Part shown: positions 55,681-64,000 of the stretch, piece after piece
Layout of the letters: every line of letters begins with the position of its first letter
Position numbering within the stretch: position 1 is the stretch's first letter
From: Oegoconia quadripuncta
Taxonomy: Eukaryota; Arthropoda; Insecta; Lepidoptera; Autostichidae
Length of the DNA stretch: 64,000 bases
Direction: 5' to 3'
Assembly: GCA_949316235.1 (NCBI GenBank)
Contig: OX438741.1
Span: 25,673,324 to 25,737,323, forward strand
Notes under the pieces: model-generated
Database searches by the model: none
Seen by the model: the letters and a program-made list of their open reading frames with translations, nothing else
What the model was told of the DNA's origin: nothing
Program-made: the position numbers and the translations under genes

Positions 55681-56639
55681 TTATTTATTTATTTCGCCGT
55701 GTCTGAAACATTCTGGTCCCAAACTTATTTTTGAAAACATTCTATGAATACCTATACATTTATATTTCAATAAATCATCCTTGTTATATTATTATTTTGT
55801 GTTGTTTTTTATTTCGCGAACAGCGCCACCTGTTGCATTTAGGAGAGCTCTAACTCAAAGTTCAGTTCGCAAGAAGGTTTCCCGTAAGGTCGACTCGTCT
55901 GACGGTACGCATATTGACCGTGTCGCAGACGCAGCCCTGTTTTATCGAACATTAAGTGGGCGTATCCATTGCTCAAGGTCATTGGCTCTATTCAGCGCCT
56001 TAAAGAGAAATTTCAGGGTGTTTTAAAACTGTATTGTTCTCTAATTACTAGTAGTAACATAGCTTAGCAAGCCTGCTTTCTCCTTACATGTTAGTTAACT
56101 ATCGAGTTTTGTAGAGTGACCGTGCGGGGGGGTGCGGGGTGCGAGGGGTATTTAAGTGGACGGAGCTTCGGTCCATTCTACACATTGTAGCTTGTACGCT
56201 ATTAACAGAGCTACTCGTACTTTGGTGACGTATAATGTGACAACCCTTGATCCGTCTGACAGCTGCCAGTGATCGAAAAATTCTGTATGAGGTCTTCCCA
56301 CTGTTAGGATAATATAATTGTTCGTTGTGGTAGTAGGTAGGTAGGTAGGTAATCTACCTAGTGTTACGCGTGTCTTGCTGTAGATGACAGTTTCATTTTG
56401 ACTAATTATTAATCATTTTATTGTTATAAAGTACCTAGGTGTATCGCAAACGACCGTTTTAAATCGGCCACCGATTTCTGTCCTACTAAGGCCAATTTTA
56501 GTCGATGTTTGATTTTATACCAACCACTACACGTCCCAATAACCTGCCGACATTATGCCGTCCATACTACAGAGTCCAAGCCGACGACTACGACATTCCG
56601 CCGATAAAAATCGGATCGGCTATTTGCGCTAGGCATTAA
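55681..56639. other. No confirmed gene; (TAGG)n near 56340
   Basis: An 81-codon frame at 55781-56026 without a domain, a G-rich strip at 56122-56150 and a (TAGG)n microsatellite at 56334-56350 whose right flank 'aatctacctag' is its inverse. Otherwise nothing. Confidence 0.35.
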
Positions 56640-56860
56640 CATAGGTGGTTCACGCGTGTGGCGGCGCGGGCTGTGTGATACAACGTTAAAAAAACCACAA
56701 GAGTCGCAATACTCGCAAATGATGCGTATGGGCCGCGCGCGCTGAGTGAGGCAGTCACAGAGCACAAGTCGGAGCGCTCGCCAGCTGGCGAACGCGTGAG
56801 CGAGATGCGAAATACGGTCGTCTCACCGCGCGCTGCCGTACTATGCCCGGCTGTAAAAAC
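56640..56860. promoter_or_regulatory. CpG-rich patch, possible promoter
   Basis: CG-dense ('gcgtgtggcggcgcgggctg', 'atgggccgcgcgcgctgagt', 'ctcaccgcgcgctgccgtac'), 550-750 bases upstream of the MADF-BESS start codon. It could be a distal promoter or untranslated exon of that gene, or a divergent promoter. Frames on the - strand here (56553-56765, 56636-56878) have no domain. Confidence 0.3.
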
Positions 56861-57224
56861 AGAGCTGCAGTGACACAACTTTTAGTTTGGGAAATACACG
56901 ACATCGTGCCTCTTAACTAATATTAAAAACATTATGTACTACTTAAAATTTAATCAACATATTAATTAGGACATGTGTAATATAAGTAACATCTGCTGTT
57001 AAATCAAAATATTATTTAAGAAAAAAATAAAACAAAAACATTATGATAGCGGTACATATACGGCATATGGCTAAAAGAACATTTATGTAATGAGTCGAAC
57101 CTTCAATTTTACTATCGTATTCCTTCAATTATTTTATTATTAGTCTCATTGACGATGTGGATAAATAAGCTCGACCTCTTAATCGGATGTCATCCTGTTT
57201 AGAGTTAAATTACTGTATAACTTC
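56861..57224. other. AT-rich spacer upstream of the MADF-BESS gene
   Basis: No feature seen between the two CpG-rich patches. Confidence 0.4.
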
Positions 57225-57398
57225 TAGTGTGCTGCGCCCCGCCTCCCCGCTGTCGCTTCGATCGCGCGTAGCCTCGTTCGTCGGCCTCCAGACGCCGCAA
57301 CGGCCGCAAGCCATACTGCCTAGCGCGTCACACGCTGCTGGCGTGCGTGCCGTTTCTCTTGCTAGTTGCTTGCTAATCTGGTTAAATATCATCCCAGA
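57225..57398 (+). promoter_or_regulatory. CpG-rich promoter/5' UTR of MADF-BESS gene
   Basis: GC- and CpG-rich ('gcgccccgcctccccgctgt', 'cgatcgcgcgtagcctcg') directly before the start codon at 57399. TATA-less, CG-rich leaders are common for insect regulatory genes. No upstream ATG in the same frame was seen from 57366 on. Confidence 0.45.
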
Positions 57399-60300
57399 AT
57401 GGTGGGAGGGTGGAATTTTGAAGACAAGCAGTTGATCAGCTTGATACGAGATCGCTCCATAATTTATGAGACGGTATATAAAAGAACCAAGCAAAGAAAC
57501 GAAGAGGTAACCTCAGCATGGGTTGAGGTTTCAGCTTTACTTGGCACTAATAAAACACGTGAGTACCTTGATTTTCCACACCTTATACCTACCTTATACC
57601 TAACGAGGTTTTTTTTGCCGTAAGAAAAAAATATATTAGTTAAGTGAAATAGATGGTATGGGCATAGGTAGTTTAATTTCTTTTTCAAAACCATCATCGA
57701 ATAAAGCGTTGTGTCATTTGACGGTCGCGTTTGTAGCCTATCCAGATAATTGCATAATTAAATTAACAAAACTTGGAGAAAATATGAGTTCTCAATAAAT
57801 TTTGCATGATTGGAATCCTACGAATCCCGCCAGTCGCATATCAATCTCCGACCGGCGCATGCGTCGATGATGGTTTAGAACGGAAAAAATAAAAAACTAT
57901 AGGCCTATAACTTCTATTTCACTTACAATACTTACCAAATGAAATTGTCCTAAGCTAAGTGCAAATCTAGGAGCGTCGGTGGCTCAGCGGTTAAGACGCG
58001 ATATCCCAATTTGAGAGGTCGGGGTTCAATTCCCAGAGAGGCCGTATACCAATGAGTTTTTAAATTTAATTTAATTACTTATGTGCAAACGGTAAAGGAA
58101 AACATCGCGGGGAAACCTGCATGCATGAGAAATAAAAATTCTAAGGCATGTGAAATCCCCTACCAGTATTGGGTCAGCGTGGTGGATTATGGCCCATACT
58201 TGGTGGGATGTTTACGGGCTGAGATGATGTTGAAGGGCAAATCTACCTTGTCAGAGATCCGGTAGTTTTTATATAGTTTTTTTTATGTTGTGGGCTAGGT
58301 ATATAATAAAATCCAAGTTGAAGGTGAGGATGTGCGCCAAAAATTTACCCCTAAATGTCTTGACATCACGTTGAATTGAATAAGAATAGTTTATTATGAA
58401 CGCCACAACACGACGCAAAAACAAAGAAGTAGTAAATTATGGCTAAAACAGAAATACAATTATGAAGAAGATCCCGACAATGCTGTCACGTGTTGCGGCG
58501 TGCACAAATGGGTTAGCACTCAGCTCATGTTGCGACGAATCACAGCGCTGGTTTTCAGTGCCCCCAAATGGCCAGTGACGCACGGACGCCACGTGAGGTA
58601 CAATAATGAGCAGAATAATAATAAATAATTATAGTCGGTTGAGTGTATGTATAGTGTAGTGTAAATATACAAAATAATAATTACGTAATAGTATTTTTCG
58701 AGATCATGGAGGGTATTGTACCAGGACCCAATCGTATACACGACTAGCGTAGCGGGCAAGTCCTAGGGAGCGCGCACCGACGTTCTGAGGAGTTCAGCCA
58801 TGTCTCTGGAGGTCTGTCATGTACCGCTGAATACTGCGCTCCAGTCAGGTACCTTAGTGCACATTACTGGTAAAGTGGACGTCCAGATCAACAGAGTCCG
58901 GCGCACTATCTTAAACGCCCTGCGATCGACACCTACACAGTGGTTACTAGTACTGCTCCACATAACGCCTTCAAGGCGCTGCAGCCAAGTGGAGAAAGGC
59001 GTACCTGATGCCACCTTAGTGCAAATTACTGGTAACGTGGACGTGCGCACTATCTTAAACGCCCTGCGAACGACACCTTTTTTTTACGCGGGGAAATGCG
59101 TTACGCATGTCGCTCGCCTAGGGGACGGCGAGACGGTTATGTGGGACTCCCCTACCCTGGGAAGGATATCCACTAAAACCCCGCGGCGACCTTCCTCGGC
59201 AGTAGGGAGGCCCTGAGGACTAGGGAATGCATAAGCGTCTCCGACGATTACATCGCCCCAAGATGTGGCCGCCCGCGACTCTCAGGCGACGTGCTTAGCG
59301 AGTGTTGACCCCCCCCCCCCCCCCCCCCCAATGACTGTTTCACAGCCGCTGCCCTCCAATCCTCCTCGCTCGCCAGCTCGCTAACGCTGGCGGGGACAGA
59401 TCTCGATCAGGTCGACCAGGATGCCAGGCAATCCTCTAGCGTGTGTTGGGCGGAGTCCTGGTCGGAGCATCCTGTTCGACAGAGTAGTCCGACAAATCGG
59501 GACCTACACGCGACAGGTGTCCGCTGTTGCGAGCGGAGATAACTCTCTCGAAGAGTTTCCTCGTCTCGTTCAGTAGAGGGATTGTCTGCGGTCCTTCCTT
59601 CTTCAGGAGTACCAGTCTCGCTTCTTTCCAGCCGAGGGGGAATACGCCTTCGCAAATGGCAGCTAGCTAGTAGCCAGTTACAGTTCCCCAGGATACCCAG
59701 CGCCAACACCAGCACCTTACCCGGGACTCCAGTCCAGCTCACCCTCCGTGACCTCGCAGCCGTCGGACCAGGGATGCGACGGACGGTTCGAGGGGCTATC
59801 CTGGACCCATAGGAAGAGCGTGTTTACCACTCTTTCCATGAATTCGGGGTTCAGGGTCTCCGTCACCGGGGGACCCACGGTCTGAGTTTACCCAGTACCA
59901 TCCGGTACGAGCGCCCCCATGAGTCGCTGTCCAGTCCCTCAATGAGTTCTCTTCAGGACCGGGCATTGGCCTCAGCGATAGCATCTCTGAGAGCCTTCAC
60001 CGTGGCTCCGTACTCCCGACGCACTTCGGCTATCTCCTCGGCTCTCGCCGATCGCAGTCGCGAGATCTCTTCACCAGTAAGCCAAACCCGTTCTGGCCGG
60101 ACCCAAGGCATCGAGGCATTGCAAATCGACTAAGCCGCCTGCCCTTCAAGATCAGACAAGATCTCATCCTCCCGACAGTCCGCGACGTATAGTATAACCA
60201 TATCTCGGTCGAGCCGCTTGAGGAACCAACGTCGCGGAGGGTGCGAACGACACCTACATAGTGATTGCTAGTGCTGGTCAACATAGTGGCTAAGAACCTA

Positions 60301-62346
60301 CAGCGCCTTCAAGATGCTGCAGCCAAGTGGAGAAAAAAGTACCGGATGCCACCTTAGTGCATATTACTGGTAAAATGTACGTTCGGATCAACAGAGTCCT
60401 GCGCACTATCTGAAACGCCCTGAAAATGACACCTTTTTTTATTTTTTTGACGCGGGGAAGCGATTTACGCGTACCGCTCGCCTGGGTGACAGCGAGACGG
60501 TTATGTATGTGGTACGCTTCTCCTTGTCGGGAGGGAGACCCACTAAAACCCCGCGGCGACCTTCTTCGGCAGTAGGGAGGGAACGCATAAGCGGCTCCCG
60601 CCCCCCTCACAAGGGGAGGCCCATTCGTGGAGGGCGTCTAGCGCCCCCTCCGTAGGGGGCGCTGTCGTGCCTCACACCGCGATCAGCGATCGGTATGAAG
60701 CGCGGCAGGGCCCGATGCGAGGACACCCCCTCGGTCGCTCCGGGGGGTGTCATCCTCTCCCGGGTCGCGTCAGACGACTACATCGCCCCGACGTTGCCTC
60801 CTGCGAGCGGGATCGGCGCTCTCCCGAGCCCGCTGTGCGGCCTCCTTCTGGAGGCCGCAGCTTCTCGCGAAGGGTGGGAATGACACCTACACACCTCACG
60901 AGACTACGATCGGCTTCCTTTTATGGCAAATGTATGCATTAACACGTGTAAAATCGGCACGGTTTGTAGCTTCACTTCTATCGTAGAGCGTACTCCGTTT
61001 GGTTTCCTAAGAAACTTATGCATGTTAATGAAATACCTTTAGCGTTTAAACGGGTACACTGGGTGCCTCATCTGATAAGAATTTCGAGGATTTAAAAATC
61101 ATTAATATCAAAATTACTCGTATGTTCAAAATCGTATGTTCAAAAAGTATCATTTATAGTTAGTCCTTTTGAGTTCACCCAGTAGCAGTGAGTACTTTTG
61201 TATTTATATTATGTTTGATTAAGATTTGTTTTCAACATAATGTCACGCCTGTTTCCCGTTGGGGTAGCCACAGACACAAATATAACATAAACCCAAAACT
61301 CGTATTAATCGAATGCAAATCGGCTTCATTTCAATTCTACATTCCCCTGTCTTTATTGTTACGTATTTTTGTATCTTTTGGAGAAGAGTTGGGATTGGGG
61401 TGAATTGGGATTGTCAAATCATTCGATACTGATAGGATACCTTTGGATATTTTCCGATGTTATTCACGTTTACTCCTAAATTGATTACTAGAGAAACCTT
61501 AAATTTTGTATACGACTGCAGATGTTTAAATTATACTTTATTGAACTTGAAGAAATTAACTTTATTTCGTTATGAAGGGTTACATTATGTTTTTGATAAT
61601 TTTCAGCTGAAGCGTGTAGAAAGCGATGGAAAGCCATTCGAGACTCATACGTGAAGTTCCAAAATAAACTGAAGTCACAGGAACCTTGGAAAGAGACGAG
61701 CATTTATTATAAAAAATATTTTGATGGTAGTTTAAGTTTTTTAGACGGAGTTATTGTACGTAGAAAAAGATCTAAAAGTAATGAAAATAAGCAAAAAAAT
61801 AATGCGACCTCAGATTCAGACATCGAAATACTAGAAACAGAACTGGAAAAGAATGATGCCCCTTGTCATACTTACGTGACGCAAGATATGATTGAAAAGT
61901 TATTAAAACATAAAAAATGTGTTGCATCTGCACCAGATTTTACAGATTTACAAGTTATGAGCGTTGTTGCCTGTAGTGATATAGAAGATACAATAAATAA
62001 ATATACTGAACCAGATGAAATTGAAACAGCACTGCCGATTACGCATAAAACAAATACTATTTTCGAGACTGGAGTGAATCAAATACAAGTTGACGTTTGC
62101 AAGATAAATAATGAAGCTATTGAAATCATGGACAAATCTGACGATGAAGATGCTATAAATAAAAACATTCCAATTAAATCAGAACTTGGTCCCTCGAGTC
62201 AAAGTTCTGATGAAATAACTACTCGTGCGTTTTTCCGTGAAATGGGCGATTATGTGGTAAATCACTTCCCACCCAAAAAGCAGTTGGCTATAAGGTTACA
62301 AATTTGGTCTTTAATAACAGATGCGGAAAAGGAAATTGAGAAATAA
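57399..62346 (+). CDS. MADF-BESS domain DNA-binding protein, two exons
   Basis: Exon 1 57399-57558 (donor 'cac|gtgagt'), exon 2 61607-62346 (acceptor 'ttttcag|ctgaa'), 160 + 740 bases, phase 1, giving 299 residues and a stop. The start ATG has A at -3 and G at +4. MADF domain, residues about 5-100: FEDKQLISLIRDRSIIYE, AWVEVSALLGTNKT, then across the junction PEACRKRWKAIRDSYVKF and WKETSIYYKKYFDGSLSFLD. MADF is a Myb/SANT-like fold that binds DNA. The middle is acidic and serine-rich after a basic RRKRSKSNENKQK. The C-terminus holds a BESS motif, AFFREMGDYVVNHFPPKKQL then AIRLQIWSLI (about 261-292), a protein-interaction module usual in this family of insect transcription regulators. Likely nuclear. 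Target genes are unknown. AATAAA lies at 62383-62388. An untranslated or coding exon upstream cannot be excluded. Confidence 0.88.
57969..58268 (+). mobile_element. Full-length tRNA-derived SINE (family B)
   Basis: Head: A box 'tggctcagcggttaag' (about 57979-57994) and B box 'ggggttcaattccc' (about 58021-58034). Body: 'gcaaacggtaaaggaaaaca', 'cctgcatgcatgaga' and 'ggcatgtgaaatcc', very common words in lepidopteran SINEs. 3' part: 'tattgggtcagcgtggtgga' then 'ttatggccc', shared with the 5S-headed SINEs. It is in the intron, same strand as the gene. The 60-codon frame at 58083-58265 is within it. Confidence 0.85.
58850..59260 (-). repeat. R1-type 3' region, copy 1, with internal repeats
   Basis: Block 58851-58926 ('ccttagtgcacattactggt' ... 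'taaacgccctgcg') recurs at 59016-59071 and 60351-60425. Block 58928-59014 ('ccttcaaggcgctgcagcca') recurs at 60249-60349. Block 59075-59214 ('gcgagacggttatgtgg', 'ccactaaaaccccgcggcga') recurs at 60429-60581. On the - strand the last block reads like an R1-clade 3' untranslated region. The frames 58800-59216 (+) and 58817-59050 (-) are shadows. Confidence 0.65.
59309..59329 (+). repeat. Homopolymer of 21 C
   Basis: Uninterrupted C run between 'gtgttga' and 'aatgactg', by far the longest C/G run in the window. Length in such tracts is often unreliable in sequencing. Confidence 0.95.
59400..60050 (-). pseudogene. R1-clade non-LTR retrotransposon remnant
   Basis: On the - strand, 60030-59960 gives TVKALRDAIAEANARS, then LDSDSWGRSYRMVLGKLRPW near 59930-59875, the endonuclease-RT linker typical of R1-type ORF2. 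At about 59640-59540 come GWKEARLVLLKKEG and NETRKLFERVISAR, the start of the RT domain (usual form 'GWK.ARLVLL.KEG...YRPI.LLDE.GKLFER'), with the 'YRPI' stretch deleted. At about 59475-59420 DQDSAQHTLEDCLASW is the C-terminal zinc-knuckle end. RT motifs A-D are entirely missing, so most of ORF2 has been deleted, and stops and frame changes occur. The frame 59407-59742 is a mixture of these. Confidence 0.7.
60249..60890 (-). repeat. R1-type 3' region, copy 2, with GC-rich hairpin
   Basis: Carries the second copies of the blocks listed for 58850-59260, and 'gactacatcgccccgacgtt' (60776-60795), which resembles 'gattacatcgccccaagatg' near 59242-59261. At 60640-60663 AGCGCCCCCT and AGGGGGCGCT form a perfect 10-bp stem with loop CCGT. 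GC content is far above the surroundings. Frames on both strands (60290-60610, 60667-60942 and others) are composition effects. Confidence 0.6.
60891..61235. other. Intronic spacer, no recognisable feature
   Basis: AT-rich; nothing identified. Confidence 0.4.
61236..61280 (-). repeat. RTE-like LINE tail fragment
   Basis: 'cataatgtcacgcctgtttc' and 'ccgttggggtag.cacagac' match the last codons and tail start at 36990-37030 and 48470-48509. About 45 bases only. Confidence 0.6.
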
Positions 62347-62382
62347 ATAGTCTTTAAATGCATATTTTAGATTTTTTATTTA

Positions 62383-62388
62383 AATAAA
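62383..62388 (+). terminator. Polyadenylation signal AATAAA (MADF-BESS gene)
   Basis: AATAAA 37 bases after the stop codon; another AATAAA follows near 62422. Plausible 3' end of the mRNA. Confidence 0.5.
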
Positions 62389-62391
62389 TGC

Positions 62392-64000
62392 ATACCTTTA
62401 ACCTGCCTATTCATATTAATAAATAAACATTATCCTAGCAACAAAGTTATGGTCATGAACAATATTAATACTTAATCTATAGTATATCATTCCGTAACAA
62501 ACGTTATATTTTTCTGATGGAATCAAAGTTCGTGACGAATTGGTCACCGCGCGTCTCTTAAATCGTTCTTTCAATTGTAAACTGGTTGCGACTTAATATT
62601 TGTGTTACCAAATTTCTCTGCCCACGACCGAGCAGCGTGTGTACCGTAAGTGGAATGGTTCACCGAGATACAATCAAATGGACTCATACCTACTAGAATG
62701 AACTTTCTAAACCATATTTCTGTATTGTATACAATACTTCGATGCTTTTGTTACTGTTCCGATTGTGAGTTTGTGTAATTGACAAGAATTCTGCCGACAG
62801 ACCTAGACAATACCAAAGCTTTATTGGTTATGCTTCTGTATGACTTATGATGGATTGTGATGGATGACCTATTGGTGCACTTACTAATTTATATTAGTAG
62901 GTAGATATAATTACCCACATATCTTTGTCATCTCCTTATTAGAGAGTGAAAAAACATATAAATCTAACAAATATACTAAACTATCATCCTATTCAAAAAG
63001 GTCTTGTACAACACAGCAACTAGACTGGCGGTGGCTAATCTCCCCCACTAAATAGTGTGTGCATTACAAGATAACATACTACACTAGGTAAATATTTCTC
63101 GTGATAAATGCTTTACTTACCTGTCGCGACCACGGGCGCGAGTTTCAATAATAACCGTGATATTGCGATGATACGGACTGGAAAAACTCGTTCGGCTGAT
63201 GTCGATATCCTTAAAAGTTCACGTGCAAGCCTTTCTCGTGGACAACTGTCCGCTATTTATGCTATCCATTGCGGCTTTTCATGAATCGTTTTCGTACGAT
63301 TACTATTACGCTGCGAAATGTACCTGTGGTTATTCGTGGCGCACAGCATGGTTTGGTTTGTTGTTGAACTGAGGGATTGTAGTGCGATGCCGGTGAGCGG
63401 CTTTCATTCATACCGCCTCAGGCCACGTTCCACACGAGATCTCATCTTCCAATTATCGACTGCGTTCGAGTGCTCTGCTACGCGATATTGTCATTATTCA
63501 CCAACACTCGTGAAATTTTGATAGATACTGATTGACTGAAAAAGCATTTTCTTTTCATAAAAGTGCATGCCCTAACTAATCTTAGTCATATCTAGTTAAG
63601 TTAGGTTAGTAATAATCACCATTGTATAAGTTGTAATAAATAAAGGTCCGCAATTAGTTATAGCTTGTATCTGTATTGAGCTCAACTCAAACTTTGTTAT
63701 TGTTGGTTGCAGTGACGAGTTATTGAAGGCCATTTCGACATAGGTGAACATTTCCGAGGGCTAGTTGCTTTGGTGGAGTATTGTGCCGGTGTATTACACA
63801 AACTGTACTGAGCGCAATCGCTCAGCGTTTCACAATCGCGAGTTCGCCGACCGACACCGATACCTAAATTAATTTTCTTTTCGGGCTCGTCGCCGGCACT
63901 CGAGCACTCATTGTTCAATTTGTGACTCCGATTTTGGAGCATCGATGTGCCATTTGGATTTGATATGTAATCCGTTGAGAAAGCAATAATTTGAGGTTCT
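62392..64000. other. No recognisable feature
   Basis: Downstream flank of the MADF-BESS gene. Frames at 63318-63521 and 63697-63942 lack domains. A CG-richer strip around 63780-63910 is not enough for a call. Confidence 0.4.

Larger units (their letters stand above)
57559..61606 (+). other. Intron of the MADF-BESS gene
   Basis: Bounded by GT (57559-57560) and AG (61605-61606) with a T-rich stretch before the acceptor. Most of its 4,048 bases are mobile-element debris: a SINE (57969-58268), the R1-like cluster (58850-60890) and an RTE-like tail (61236-61280). The remainder shows nothing. Confidence 0.85.

Noticed and set aside
58800..59216. 138-codon frame on the + strand
   Set aside because: Composed of repeated, GC-rich R1-type 3' region in the antisense direction.
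59582..60986. Several GC-rich frames on both strands
   Set aside because: Stop codons are rare in this GC-rich retroelement debris; real remnants are in other frames on the - strand.
1..64000. CRISPR arrays, bacterial operons, phage or viral gene clusters
   Set aside because: No spaced direct-repeat arrays, no ribosome-binding-site-linked gene strings and no viral structural or replication genes; everything points to insect nuclear DNA.

Overview
This window is eukaryotic nuclear DNA, almost certainly from a moth or butterfly. It is AT-rich and gene-poor. It is full of repeats of lepidopteran type: tRNA-headed SINEs, fragments with (ATG)n or (ATGT)n ends, an RTE-like LINE tail, R1-like fragments, and the dispersed unit ending in TTTCGCATTTATAATATTAG. 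There are no operons, CRISPR arrays or prokaryotic genes. Species cannot be fixed from sequence alone.

Only one convincing host gene is visible, a two-exon MADF-BESS DNA-binding protein on the + strand (exon 1 57399-57558, exon 2 61607-62346). Its splice junction rebuilds the MADF core exactly. Its 4.05-kb intron holds a tRNA SINE and a cluster of broken R1-clade retrotransposon pieces on the - strand, flanked by direct repeats, with a run of 21 C. A CpG-rich patch lies just upstream of the start codon.

The clearest mobile element is a 3.3-kb non-LTR retrotransposon on the - strand (22020-25320). Its endonuclease/reverse-transcriptase frame is uninterrupted and keeps its catalytic residues. 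It sits inside a SINE and is bounded by a CTCTGA duplication and an (ATTTC)n tail. Just left of it are a 0.58-kb near-identical tandem duplication (20001-21153) and another SINE.

At 52.4-55.7 kb lies a mosaic. It contains a decayed four-exon gene with a Mutator-like transposase domain, cut off by a mariner transposase fragment. Next comes a short intact frame made of 23-residue STPR-type repeats, and then a tandem array of a dispersed repeat ending in GAAGTCGGTT.

The rest is SINEs (tRNA-headed and 5S-rRNA-headed families that share a 3' part), foldback or MITE-like elements (2091-2906, 25763-26127, 42558-42753, 47474-47778, 48510-48953, 50496-51050), LINE tails, a few CpG-rich patches that may be promoters or first exons, and long stretches with nothing recognisable. 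Most short frames are chance. I see no novel multi-gene system. The more interesting points are the nested and chimeric elements, the shared tail between two SINE families, and the transposase-domain pseudogene with introns.
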